Part shown: positions 32,271-43,715 of the stretch, piece by piece
Layout: each line of letters starts with the position of its first letter
Position numbering within the stretch: position 1 is the stretch's first letter
Source of the DNA: Labia minor
Taxonomy: Eukaryota; Arthropoda; Insecta; Dermaptera; Spongiphoridae
Assembly (NCBI GenBank): GCA_963082975.1
Contig: OY720346.1
Span: 69,927,267-69,991,266 of the forward strand
Length of the DNA stretch: 64,000 bases
Direction of reading: 5' to 3'
The notes under the pieces: model-generated
Database searches by the model: none
What the model was told of the DNA's origin: nothing
What the model saw: the letters and a program-made list of their open reading frames with translations, nothing else
Program-made: the position numbers and the translations under genes

Positions 32271-32655
32271 GTTGTTTTTGTTTAAATCGATAGTCGGGCA
32301 ATTTTTTTTTTTAATAGTAAATTGAATTTAAAAAGAATAAGAAAATAAAATTTCCGGAAGCTATGAATAAGGAACAACAGGGTCAAGCTTGACGAAGTTT
32401 TTCTATTATATATATAAAATTCTAGCATCTTGTGATCGTCAACCGTGGCGGATGTCATCGAAACAAACGGTCTTCGATCCAGGGAACAAGAACGGAACGA
32501 ATGATCAACCATGGAGATTAAACACCCGCGCGGTTGGGGGGGGGTCAACCTCTAAACCCAAGTTGGATATGAAAAATATAAAATTAAAATTTTTTTTTAT
32601 TTAACAAATTGTTTAGTATAATTTATTAGGAATGGATATGAAGAAATAAAATAAG
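32271..32655. other. Spacer with a GC-rich patch (32420-32570), possible exon
   Basis: TTCTAG at 32422-32427 could be a plus-strand splice acceptor, followed by an open frame SCDRQPWRMSSKQTVFDPGN, KNGTNDQPWRLNTRAVGGGS. The patch is much GC-richer than its surroundings and includes a run of nine G. I recognise no family and see no good donor. It could equally be an unknown repeat. Confidence 0.25.
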
Positions 32656-33265
32656 CTGGAGTGTCTCCACTCGACTATCTCGCAATTTGAATTGGATTAA
32701 ATAACATAATATATTATATTTAAATTAAATTTAATTAATTATAAATTATAAATAATAAATATTAAACCAGCGCATGTTTGGCTTTTTATTGATGGCACCA
32801 TGGCACGTGTTGGCGCGTGAGATTTGCAGTATTAAAAAATTAATTCTGGTACTTTCAGCAATTCAATCAAGCTGAAATTCTATATATAGCAGTTTTATAC
32901 AATTATTAATCATGTGAAAAATTATCAAACATATATTTTTATTTTTACGGTCACTTTAGAGGAAAAAAAATCAAAACGTTGTAGGTAATGACCCTCTTCC
33001 GGTTGAGCTACATTTCTCAAAAGTTGATAGAAAACTATGAATTTTGAATAATGTCCATGTACCAAATTTCATCATTCTAGCTCAAACCGTTTTTGCGTAA
33101 TCTTGTCTACATACATACACACGCGCACACACACACACACAGACATACATTTTTCTCAACCTTAGTGATAATGATTCAGGAACCTTCAAAACGTATAAAA
33201 ACATCAAAATCTCAACATCGAAAATTTTCGTGATCGCACTACTATCTCTTACGAGATAGTAAAAA
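32656..33265 (-). mobile_element. Family A copy A8, full length
   Basis: CTGGAGTGTCTCCACTCGAC at the left, ACTATCTCTTACGAGATAGT and AAAAAA at the right. The microsatellite is ACACACGCGCACACACACAC with CAGACATACA. Confidence 0.9.
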
Positions 33266-33596
33266 AGGAGGAGGGGTTAGTTCCAAACTTAAATGTAGTT
33301 AATAAATATTAAAACTTGTATCTAGATATATGATTATAAAAACAATATTATATTAAAATATGATTGGATTAGAGATAAAATGAATGTATTTTAAATTCAT
33401 ATCATTTTTTTCAAAGAGAATCAACCTTGGTAAGGATTTCCTTTTGTATAATAGGAAATAAAAACCGGACGGAAGAAATTGTTGTAGGAAAGTGTACAAA
33501 AAAAAAGATAAAATTTATTGTTAGAATCAGAAGACAAGTTATAAATTTAAAAATTTTTAAAAATATAAACATTAAGTAGTGAAAATAAAAAAAAAT
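33266..33596. other. AT-rich spacer
   Basis: Nothing was recognised. Confidence 0.4.
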
Positions 33597-33917
33597 CTGG
33601 AGAGTCTCCACTCGCCTAACTCGCAAATTTCAATTGGGTTAAATTAACATATATTTTATTTAAATTAAATTATAAATTAAAATTAATAAATAATATTTAT
33701 TAAACCAGCGCGTTTGGCTCTTTGTTGATGATACCACGCCACGTGCTGGCGCGTGATTGCCAGTCAACGTGCTAACAAATTTAAAAAATTAATTCCGGTA
33801 ATTTCAGTGATTCAATCAAACTGAAATTCTATATATAGCAGTTTTATACAATTTTTAATCTTGTGAAAAACTATCAAACATATTTTTTTATTTTTAGGGT
33901 TAGTTTAGAGGAAAAAA
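33597..33917 (-). mobile_element. Family A copy A9, 3' half
   Basis: It belongs to the CTGGAGAGTCTCC / AATTTCAATTGGGTTAAA subfamily shared with 52930 and 62841. It is cut off after TAGTTTAGAGGAAAAAAAT, where A10 starts in the same orientation. Confidence 0.82.
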
Positions 33918-33919
33918 AT

Positions 33920-34462
33920 CTGGAGTGTCTCGCAATTTGAATTGGATTAAATAACATATATTAATTTAAATTAAATTAAATTTAATTAATTATAAATTAT
34001 AAATAATAAATATTAAACCAGCGCATGTTTGGCTTTTTATTGATGGCACCATGGCACGTGTTGGCGCGTGACATTTGCAGTGTTAAAAAATTAATTCTGG
34101 TACTTTCAGGGATTCAATCAAGCTGAAATTCTATATATAGCAGTTTTATACAATTATTAATCATGTGAAAAATTATCAAACATATATCTTTATTTTTAAA
34201 ATCAAAACATGGTAGGTAATGACCCTCTTGAGCCCATTTCTCAAAAGTTGATAGAAAACTACGAATTTTGAATAATGCCCGTATACCAAATTTCATGATT
34301 CTAGCTCCTGTTTTTGCGTAATGTTGTCTACATACATACACACACACAAACATTTTTCTCAACATTAGTGAAAATGATTCAGGAACTTTCAAAAAGTATA
34401 AAAACATCAAAATCTCAACATCGAAAATTTTTTGATCGCAATACTATCTCTGATTAGCTAGT
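33920..34462 (-). mobile_element. Family A copy A10, tandem to A9
   Basis: The 3' end reads CTGGAGTGTCTCGCAATTTG. A 14-nt block (CCACTCGACTATCT) present in other copies is missing, removing part of the 3' hairpin and the inverted motif. The 5' end is degraded (CTATCTCTGATTAGCTAGT). Confidence 0.85.
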
Positions 34463-34857
34463 AACAAATGGAGATTTTACTATTGACACAATAATTAATT
34501 TTTATAAAAAGGAAATATAAGTATATGAATTCTCTAGGAATATTGTATAATTATTATACTTGTAAGAAATATTATATATACAATATTATAATATATACTC
34601 TTATATTAATTATCTTTACCTCTACATATTTATGGGATTTGTATGTATATATAAAAACATAATTAATTAAATAATTTTAATTTACAATAAAATCTTCAGA
34701 ACAAATAATATTTAAAATATAAAAAATCAAACATAAAGAGGTATCAACTTAACTGAAACAGAGTCGTAACATTCCGCATGTTATTAATAGTAATTTGGAA
34801 TATAAGAAAGAATTAGAAGGAATTTATTTCTTATAGGACCTAGTCTAAAATTAAAAT
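34463..34857. other. AT-rich spacer
   Basis: Nothing was recognised. Confidence 0.4.
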
Positions 34858-35388
34858 TTCACTCGACTATCTGAATTAGATTAAATAACATAATATATTA
34901 TATTTAAATTAAATTTAATTAATTATAAATTGAAAATTAAAATTAATAAATAATATTTATTAAACCAGCGCATGTTTGGCTCTTTGTTGATGGCACCATG
35001 TCACGTATTGGCTCGTGAATGTGCAGTGTTAAAAAATTAATTCTGGTACTTTCAATCAAGCTGAAATTCTATATATAGCAGTTTTATGCAATTATTAATC
35101 ATGTGAAAAATTATTAAACATATATCTTTATTTTTACAGTCACTTTAGAGGAAAAAAATCAAAACGTTATAGGTAATAACCCTCTTCCGGTTGAGCTACA
35201 TTTCTCAAAATTTGATAGAAAACTACCAATTTTGAATAATGCCCGTATACCAAATTTCATTATTCTAGCTCAAACCATTTTTGAGTAATCTTGTCTACAT
35301 ACATACACAAACACACACACACACAGACATTTTTCTCAACCTTAGTGAAAATGATTCAGGAATCTTCAAAACGGCGAGATAGTAAAAA
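34858..35388 (-). mobile_element. Family A copy A11
   Basis: The 3' tip is lost (it starts at TTTCACTCGACTATCTGAAT). The body is well conserved, and the 5' end GGCGAGATAGTAAAAAA joins directly to CTTCAAAAC, so ~60 bp near the 5' end are deleted. Confidence 0.85.
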
Positions 35389-36203
35389 ATGAATATTTTT
35401 GTTCTTTGGATAAATATTTAAAATTTATTAATACTGATGAAAATTAATAAAGTCGATGAAAAATCAATTTCAATTTGTCAAAAGAACGAACAGACAGACG
35501 CTAAGTGAAGTTGAGAAAAACGTTATAAAAAAAGAGATAAAACGGTAATAAAGTTATTACTAAAAATTCATTTTAGTAAACTATCAAATCAAGTTGGGGT
35601 GCCAAAATTCGGTAATATTTACAAACACTATCACTTTATAAAAGTTTTCATTCCGAGTTTCATCTAAAATTATTTTAATAGATAATTATATTGGTTGGTA
35701 TGAATCCAGAACAACTCTCCTAATAAATATTAATTATGTTAACAAGCACTAACATTCATTAATAATATTATAATAGAAGATAATGAAAGTAAAACTTCTC
35801 TATTTTTATCAATTTATTTATCACTTTATTTTCGAATCTTTATAATTTTAAATTAATTTTCACTTATTATGTCGTACACTTCAATTTTTGCATATTTCAA
35901 TAAACATTTTAAAGCTAATTTATGTAAAATACTATTAGAAAAAGCAATTTTTATTATTACTATTGAAAATAATTATATTATAAAGCTTTCTAATGTCAAT
36001 GATACGTTTCAGTGATTAGTTATAATATATAATATAAGAGAATAAGAGATTAAGGAAAAATAACAATAACAGACAATATATGCTTGAAATTGAATTATAA
36101 GGGTGAAGAAAATCAAACGAAAAAAAAAAACAAACATATTTGTATATAATAATATTAAAGAGGAAATATATCTAAAACTTTCACATGATTAAAAGAAAAT
36201 AAG

Positions 36204-36248
<45 letters not shown>

Positions 36249-36589
36249 ATAATATAATAAGAGTAAAAAAAAAAAGAAATATTTAATAAGAAAAAAAGCT
36301 AAAAATTAGTTATTATGAATTTCATTTAATTCATAAATAACTTTTCAAATTTTCAAAAAGAGTGCAGATATAGTTTTTTTATTGGTACAGAAGCGTTTTA
36401 AAAAGGACAAAGATTTATCCAACATCTCATCCTAGACTCAAGTCTTTAAAGAGAAGAAGAGAATAATATATATATTTATTTTTTTTAATAATCTTAAATA
36501 TTTCAAATACTGATTCAGATTACTAATATTTATGGATATATTCACTAAATTATTTTAAAACCTACAGAGAACAAAAAATTAATATGGAA
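35389..36589. other. AT-rich spacer with a long (AT)n tract
   Basis: A pure AT dinucleotide run occupies about 36207-36243. No gene or repeat landmark was seen. Confidence 0.5.
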
Positions 36590-36600
36590 ATTTATAACAC

Positions 36601-36869
36601 TTGAAGGCAACACAGGATAGGGGACAGCGTAGCTGGCTCATATTCTCGTGGTCTTGGGTTCAAGTCCTGGACCTGGCAAGTTAATTTCTCTAGCTAGGGT
36701 CTATGGGACGGAGTCAAACCAGCCTCCAGGATCAAAATTGGGAAGCTACTTGATAAAAAGTAGCGGCTCCGATCAAGAAAATCAAAGGAAAGGTTGATAA
36801 GACCCGTTATACTGACATTAGGACACCAAATTGATATAACCGAATTGATAGGCGTACATCAGTCAGAGG
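36601..36869 (+). mobile_element. tRNA-derived SINE, complete copy with target duplication
   Basis: An exact 11-bp direct repeat ATTTATAACAC flanks it (36590-36600 and 36870-36880). The head has a polymerase III B-box-like GGTTCAAGTCC (36658-36668) and an A-box-like AGCGTAGCTGGCTC upstream. The body includes TTTCTCTAGCTAGGGTCTAT, CGGAGTCAAACCAGCCTCCA and GCTACTTGATAAAAAGTAGC (a hairpin). A second copy in the opposite orientation is at 45971-46267. SINEs depend on a LINE partner; whether the LINE at 62885 is that partner cannot be judged here. Confidence 0.85.
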
Positions 36870-36961
36870 ATTTATAACACTTTCTTATAAAAATGTTTCT
36901 AGATCTAACAAATCTAAGAAAAGATTATAATAATATAGAAATGTCATAAACTTTATCTGAT

Positions 36962-37178
36962 CTGTGATTCTCAACCACTAGCGAGATTATAAGGCTCTTA
37001 AACATTTCCGACTTGTTTTCTAAATTTTTCAATTTGATTCTAAAAAAATAGGTAAACTGTTTTTGTGATCACTTTTTTTCAATATGGTAAACTTTTACAC
37101 TTATCTTTTTCTTTGTGTGCCGCAAAATTTTTAAACCGTTAAAAGTGTGCCGCGGTAAAAAAAGGCTGAGTATCACTG
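36962..37178 (+). mobile_element. hAT-like MITE (type C3)
   Basis: The ends are CTGTGATTCTCAACC and GGCTGAGTATCACTG (inverted). The core has GTGTGCCGCAAAATTTTTAA and TTTCAATTTGATTCTAAAAA, the latter shared with 49576. There is no transposase. Confidence 0.7.
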
Positions 37179-38141
37179 ATTTAGATTGTTTATCTTAGGC
37201 AGTATTAATTTAAAGGGACTGAGACTGTAAAGAAAATTCTATTATTTGATCGTCAATAATAATTAAATATTATATTTAGGAGAATGAAATAATTCCCTCT
37301 TAATTAATAAATTATATTTATAGAGATTTCAGTGTTTCATAATTTTGAAAATAAATCTAAATAACGAATAAAATATTAAAAACAGAAATAAAAATATCAC
37401 TTCCACCCCAAAAAAAAAAATGAATTATGATAAAGAAATATATGAGGCAGAGAAAGAGGGAGAGAGTGAAAAAAAAAATAAGTAATTCAAAACTAATTAA
37501 AAGAGCATTATTTATTTTCCGTTCTGAATCCGGACAATAGTACAACGTGAAATTCTTTTTCAACGTTATTTGTTTAGACTTTATTTATTTACTTTTTTTT
37601 TATATCCATCTCCTTTGTTAATATCTATGTATAATTTTTGGATTTTTTCTTCTCCATCTATAATATATATTTATTTGCTCTTTATTTGGTTGAGAAGAAA
37701 GTTTATTTGTACTCTAGTGAAAAGTAAAAAAATAATAATAATTTTCTAATTTCTTTTGTAATGAGATCTATAATCATTTATTTATACGAGTTCTTTCTGG
37801 TTGTATATATCCATATCACAGATGATCAATTTTTTAAAAAAAGAAAAAAGAAAGAAAATAATTATTTTGAATGTTTAGGCTGTCAATAAAATTTTGGTAA
37901 CCACAAGAGAAGAGGTTCACCCATCAAAAACAATTCAAAATTTTAGTATAAAAGGTGAATGTATAGTAATTTATATAAAAAAATATAAGTTCAAATAATT
38001 ATTAATTTATGAAAAAAAAATTTGGTTAATTTAAAAATGAATGAAATATTCATCAATTATATATATGTACTTATAGAATATATTAACATTAACTAATATA
38101 ATAAATGGAAATGAAAGGGGCACTAATATTAATTAATAATA

Positions 38142-38159
<18 letters not shown>
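37179..38159. other. AT-rich spacer
   Basis: It includes a purine tract GAGGCAGAGAAAGAGGGAGA at about 37444. Nothing else was recognised. Confidence 0.45.
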
Positions 38160-38161
<2 letters not shown>

Positions 38162-38177
<16 letters not shown>

Positions 38178-39000
38178 ATGTAGACAACGCAAAAATGGTT
38201 TGAGCTAGATTCATGAAATTTGGTACACGGGCATTATTCAAAATTCGTAGTTTTCTATCAACTTTTGAAAAATGTAGCTCATTAACAAATTTTTTTCCTC
38301 TAAACTGATCGTAAAAATAAAATAAATAAAAAAAAAATTAAGTTACAGTGTTTTATTTATAAATGCACTAAAAACTAGAAAATAATTTTTCTCTTAGCCT
38401 CAATAAGTATATTCTTCTTCATGATGGGGTTGTACAATGGTCCGTCTACTTAGCACTTCAACAACAATGGTCTAGATTCTTTGAATAAACAGCCTAATTA
38501 AAATGAATTAGTTAATTAATTTTCTATGGATCTCTCAAAAAAAAAAACGCTTGCATTTAAATTAAAAATGGTGACAAAATTAAATGGCAATGAAGAAGAA
38601 TATAAAATTGAGGATAAGAGAAAAATTATTTTCTAGTTTTTAGTGCATTTATAAATAAAACACTGTAACTTAATTTTTTTTTAATTATTTATTTTATTTT
38701 TAATTTTTTAGTAAATAAATTTTTAAGGTTTTAAGTTTTATTTGTATATACTTTGAGATTATAAATGATATTTAATGATGGGTTAAAATTTATTAATTAA
38801 TTAATTAAGAAAATGAAAACTTTATTTCATATGCATGTATTGTCATCCAAATCTGAAAAGTGTGCAAAGTTTTAGTTCGATTGGTCAACTGCAACTGTGT
38901 TAAAAATGACTTACTAAATTTGAACCATATAGATAACCAAGCAAGTTAAATAAAACACTTTAATAAAGTTGTTTGATAGTTTTTCACATGATTAAAAATT
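38162..39000 (+). mobile_element. Family A copy A12, fragment split by an insert
   Basis: The microsatellite (GTGTGTGTGTGTGTATG), the GAAATTTGGTACACGGGCAT box and TTTCCTCTAAACTGATCGTA are followed at about 38318 by foreign DNA. The unit resumes at 38970 with GTTTGATAGTTTTTCACATG, then ends. Both the 5' and 3' termini are missing. Confidence 0.75.
38342..38669. mobile_element. Inverted-repeat MITE F flanked by TTAA
   Basis: Arms 38342-38422 and 38590-38669 are inverted near-identical copies starting GTTACAGTGTTTTATTTATA. TTAA lies immediately outside both ends (38338-38341, 38670-38673). The 167-bp loop has no frame. A further inverted half-site (AAATAAAACACTTTAATAAA, 38948) lies between the MITE and the resumption of family A, so the insert is compound. 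Confidence 0.75.
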
Positions 39001-39669
39001 GTAAATAAAATTTATACTCGTATATGTAATTGTATACACATTCAACATCCCATATAAGAGATGTAATGAGTACATGAATTGCTACGTCCCCGTCGAGTAC
39101 CTGGTAATGTATTTAATTTTTATCAAAACTATGATAAAAGTTAAATGCAGCTAAAAGCAGTTGAAAACAAATACTATTTCAAAAATTTGCGCATCTCACA
39201 TAAATATAGTATTAAGCCAAAATCTTCTTATTTCAATAAAATATTATCAGTGAAAATTATTATAAAAACCTTAAATCTTATGATCGGATAGAATAAAATT
39301 TTAATTAATTTTCAAATATAGAAAAAATTAAAATTAGCAAGTCTAGTCTCCTAGAGACTCTCAGATTTTTTTTTTTTTTTTTAAGAAAAAATAGATTTGA
39401 GAAGAAAAAGTGTTAAAAGGATAAAGGTTATAAATCGTCAAGAAAAATTGGTTGGAGATAATGATGCGCTCTCATGAGGGCAGGAACACTACCTCAGAAG
39501 AAAACATTCTCTTGATTGATCTACCAGTTATTTTTCTCTACGATAAAATTTATAATTTTAATTATATACATATATACTTATTGAAATTTATTTTTATTTT
39601 TTTAGAAAAGTTTATTTATTTACTAATATATATATATATATATATATATTATTATTATTATTATTATAT
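39001..39669. other. AT-rich spacer, nothing recognised
   Basis: 39060-39110 (GCTACGTCCCCGTCGAGTAC) is a small GC-richer patch without a convincing frame. An (AT)n/(TTA)n tract lies at 39625-39670. Confidence 0.4.
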
Positions 39670-39885
39670 TATTTGCGTTTGGTCGTAAAGCTTTGTGGTT
39701 ACTTATTTTTTGAAGTAATCCTGCTGTTGCAGGGTTATTTAGAACCTGGCTTGTAAGTTCCTGGAGCGGGAGACAGCTGATGTTAAATTGAATTTATTAG
39801 AAAATTTTGTTCTTAGTTGGAATCGATCGCCGACTTCATGTGTAGAAAATTGCCACTATACATGCACGGCTAAGCTGCTTCAATT
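39670..39885 (-). repeat. Possible second SINE family (tRNA-like head)
   Basis: On the minus strand, AGCAGCTTAGCCGTGCATGT (A-box-like) is followed about 35 nt later by GGCGATCGATTCCAAC (B-box-like), the spacing of a tRNA promoter. The tail carries CTCCCGCTCCAGGAACTTAC. No second copy or target duplication was found here. Confidence 0.35.
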
Positions 39886-40467
39886 ATATATTAATATAAT
39901 AAAATTTTAATAATTTAATTACCTACTAATAATAACACTATGAATTCAATTCTGATTTAATATAAATTAATATATAAAAAAAACAATATTATCTGAAAGA
40001 TGAAAATTGAAAATCAGTGGTTGATTCATTGAATGATTTTTTTTTGTTGCCTAAATTGAGGACCGAATAGCCTAGCTGTTAACCTTCCGAGACGATTCAT
40101 CGGTTAAACAAAACTCCGTTAGAAAAGATGTTGGTCCTCTTGTATTACATAAGAGTTAATTAGACGATTTTCAGAATCAAAAAAATCCTTTCTATTTTTT
40201 TTACTTTCATTGTATAATAGATAACTAAAAGAGAGAAAATAATTCAAATTCTTATCCGACAAATTGAATATGGGATATAACAACTATTTAATCAAGATCA
40301 GAATAAATTTGGTATTGACAAGAATTTTAAATATTAAGATATTAAACAGGAATGAAATGATTTTAATTAAGCTTTCTTAATTTATTTAAAATAAAAGAAT
40401 AAAACACGAATGATAAATGATCAATTGTTTATTTACAAGAGAAATATTATTCTTTATTTTAGAAATA
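39886..40467. other. Spacer; GC-richer patch at 40055-40150
   Basis: GAGGACCGAATAGCCTAGCT and GAGACGATTCATCGGTTAAA could be another tRNA-derived fragment, but I see no clear B box. The rest is AT-rich. Confidence 0.3.
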
Positions 40468-41111
40468 CGGGGTCGGCTTAAAAGAAAAAATGAAATTTGA
40501 ATTATTTAGAAAAGTATTTATTTATTCATCAATACCCATTTTGTCATATTCAAAATAATTACCATCAGATATAATGCTGCACTTATACAGGCTTCCAATC
40601 GTCGAAGCACTTATGAAATGCGCTTTTCAGTATGGCCATCAGCTCGATCAGTTCGATTTCGACTTTATCTCATCAATTGTGGTAAACGCTTTCCTTGCAT
40701 TAGTCTCTTTAGTTTTGGGAAGAGGAAAATGTCGGAGGGAGCCAAATCTGGTGAATACGATGGTTGAGGCATGATTACGGTGTTATTTTTGGCAAAAAAA
40801 CCACGAACAAGCAATGATGTGTGAGCTAGTGTATTATCGTGATACAGAATTCATGATTTGTTTTTCCACAATTCCGATCGTTTGAACTGTATTGCTTCAT
40901 CCAAATGTTGCATAACATCCTTGTACTATTCCTTTTTTTCTAAGAATACTCAAAACGTGATTAACTTTTTCAGTTTTCAAAAACAAACTACTAATATAAA
41001 ATGGCTGATAATTATTAACATATGAGATACATATGTGTACTAACATAAAAAAATCGATAATCGAATGTACAAAGCCCAAGAAAATTCACCTTTTCTTTTG
41101 AGGAGACCTCG
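40468..41111 (-). mobile_element. Mariner (type d) with the HDNAPAH block kept
   Basis: Minus orientation, TA on both sides; the 5' tip is CGAGGTCTCCTCAAAAGAAA (right). Unlike four other copies, it keeps the 13 nt TCTGTATCACGAT that encode the second catalytic Asp. C-terminal blocks are recognisable in broken frames. The 5' part and the central part (first catalytic motif) are deleted. Confidence 0.88.
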
Positions 41112-42074
41112 TATTTACTCAAATCCATATTTTGAGTAGTTATAAAGATTCCATTCAAATCCATGTTCTTATTTCTTCTTCTTTTTCCTTTTATCTCTAA
41201 TTTCTATAATACTTTGCTTTGGGCTTTTCCCTTTAATTCCTCCTTTTTACCAATCCAGCCACACGTGTAAATAATTAATTATATATACATGTATATATTG
41301 TGTGACATAAGTAAATGAATATTAATTTAATTATGAGGGCAAATGTAAAAAGTATTTGGAAAATAAAAATAAAAAATAATTAAATAAACTTTATCATTAT
41401 TTTCTGATGAAACTAATCATATAATATATAACCTTTTTACAATAATTTCAAAATATATAAATATTCAAAAATAAACATATTAACATGAAATATAATAATA
41501 AGAAGAAAAAATAAATAAGTAAATGAATATGAAAACAAATTACAAATATACTAATATACATAATTAGTACATACGAATGTATTTTAATTCGAAAACTTGT
41601 TTCCAAATATTGATTACTACATTCATTCATTCTGTGAATATTTATAAAGATTCTGGAAAATACTTTCTAGGTATAGAAATAAGTAATTTTCATTATTTAA
41701 AATTATTAGAAATTGTAAAAAAAAACATACAGTAGAGTCGTGTTAACGGTGTGTTAAAAATACAATAATAGGAGTTTTTATTTTTGCTTCATTTTTCTTA
41801 TTAATTATTTAGAATATTTAAAGACATCACGCAAAAATAAGTTAATTATGTATTTAATATTTTCCTATAGTAATTTGAACAAAGACTGTTTTATTTATTT
41901 ATTTTTTAAAGTTTCGAATGAATATTTATTTACTTCAAAATTAAATTAATTTATGGTGGTAATACATTTAGTTTCAATTTCAAATATATATATAACAACA
42001 AAATCGATCAATGATTGTGTCATTAATATTAATAAAAATATTAAAATGTAGAAAAATATTAAGCATTTAATATA
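41112..42074. other. AT-rich spacer
   Basis: The first 24 bp match the flank of the mariner at 31299-31840. Nothing else was recognised. Confidence 0.45.
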
Positions 42075-42174
42075 ATTAATCTTATCTTATTATACTAGCA
42101 AAAATTGTATATATATTTGTATTTTTGAAAATTTATACCGTTTAAAGGATTTTTTTGAAATTCACACCATATAT

Positions 42175-42865
42175 CAGTGGTTTCCAACCTTTCTGAACTG
42201 GCACCCCCTTTTTTTTTAAAACAAATTCTTGCGCCCCCCTTAATTTCTGTAATAATCTAATTTCATAAATACTCACATAATATAGTAACGATAAAAAAAA
42301 TAAATAAAAAAAATAGAAAAAAAAAAATTGAAAAAAAAATCCGAAAATGTTTTCCTCGTCGCAAAAACATTTTACATTTTTTTTTAAACCATATTGAAAT
42401 TAGCTGGAGTTTCTCCACTCGACTATCTCTCAATTTGAGAATTGGATTAAATAACATAATATATTATATTTAAATTAAATTTAATTAATTATAAATTATA
42501 AATAATAAATAATAAATATTAAACCAGCGCATGTTTGGCTTTTTGTTGATGGCACCACGTCACGTGTTGGCGCGTGAGATTTGCAGTGTTAAAAAATTAA
42601 TTCTGGTAATTTCAGCGAATCAATCAAGCTGAAATTCTATATATAGCAGTTTTATACAATTATTAATCATGTGAAAAATTATCAAACATATATCTTTATT
42701 TTTACGGTCACTTTAGAGGAAAAAAAATCAAAATGTTGTAGGTAATGACCCTCTTCCGGTTGAGCTATAATTCTCAAAAGTTGATAGAAAACTATGAATT
42801 TTGAATAATGTCCATGTACCAAATTTCATCATTCTAGCTCAAACCGTTTTTGCGTAATCTTGCCT

Positions 42866-42911
<46 letters not shown>

Positions 42912-43195
42912 ACATTTTTCTCAACCTTAGTGAAAATGATTCAGGAACCTTCAAAACGTATAAAAACATCAAAATCTCAACATCGAAAATTTTCGTGATC
43001 GCAATACTATCTCTGGCGAGATAGTAAAAATTGGAAAAAAAAATCGAAAAATTCGGGCACTTGAAATGACTTCGTGGGCACCAGGTTTACTGACCCCTGT
43101 TATAGATTATTATAGATTTTAGAAAAAAAAATTGGTTCTAATACATTCGCGCCCCCCTTACAACAGTCTCGCGTCACAAAGAATGGAAAACACTG
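42175..43195 (+). mobile_element. hAT-like MITE (type C1) with 8-bp target duplication
   Basis: The tips are CAGTGGTTTCCAACC (42175) and the inverse of CAGTGTTTTCCATTC (43195). The flanks CCATATAT (left) and CCATAAAT (right) are an 8-bp target duplication with one difference, as expected of hAT. The element itself is split at 42403/43031 by a complete family A copy. Without the insert it is about 395 bp and matches 8215-8460 in inverted orientation. Confidence 0.82.
42404..43030 (-). mobile_element. Family A copy A13, full length, nested in hAT
   Basis: From CTGGAGTTTCTCCACTCGAC (3' end) to ACTATCTCTGGCGAGATAGT with AAAAA (5' end, right). The microsatellite is a long (CA)n run with GAGACATTTTTC. 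On its own strand, the 5' end follows the TTTTT of CCAATTTTT in the hAT element, an oligo-T target. Confidence 0.92.
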
Positions 43196-43671
43196 CCATA
43201 AATAATTTTTATAAAGAAAAATTGATCTGTATTGGTTTCAGCCTCGGGAAAAATCATCTTCGTTAGTTTTTTCTTAATTTAAAATAGGAATTTTAATAAT
43301 AAAAAAATGGCGCCAGGCAACGCCGAACAGATATTTATTTAATAATGTTTTGTAATCAAATTACGAAATATATATTGTTATATCCACAGGTCATACTTTT
43401 CTGTCTTTCGGTGCATAAATACGAACGTTTAAGGGCTGTATGCTTTATAACTATTTTTTTTTTAATTTATGTTGTTTTAAATTATTTGAAATTGTTTCAT
43501 TTTAAATATTTTATTTTAAATAATAATCTTAATCTCAAATATTAAAAGAAATATTTGTTTTTTAAGCTGCGGCACCGTGAATCATAAAGTTACATAATTG
43601 GTATTAAATTAATCATATATGAAATTAAAAATATTAAATGTGTTATATTAAATAATTTAAAGAAAATGATT

Positions 43672-43715
43672 ACCGACCGACGATAGAAAGGGAAGAGGGA
43701 AGGTATTATTTTATC
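43672..43715 (+). mobile_element. Family B copy B6, 5' tip only
   Basis: TACCGACCGACGATAGAAAG and GGTATTATTTTA; the rest is absent. Confidence 0.65.

Larger units (their letters stand above)
42075..43580 (+). repeat. Family H copy 7, host of a two-step nest
   Basis: The 5' part 42075-42174 (ATCTTATTATACTAGCAAAA ... TTGAAATTCACACCATATAT) and the 3' part 43196-43580 (CCATAAATAATTTTTATAAA ... CGGCACCGTGAATCA) are separated by a hAT element carrying a family A insert. The 3' part keeps GCGCCAGGCAACGCCGAAC-like and TTTCTGTCTTTCGGTGCATA blocks. Confidence 0.78.

Noticed and set aside
33597-35388. CRISPR-like array suggested by three similar blocks in a row
   Set aside because: The units are 320-610 bp family A copies with unequal spacing, not short repeats with unique spacers.
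39670-39885. A genuine tRNA gene
   Set aside because: A/B-box-like motifs are present, but no cloverleaf with a paired acceptor stem could be drawn, so it is at best a SINE head.
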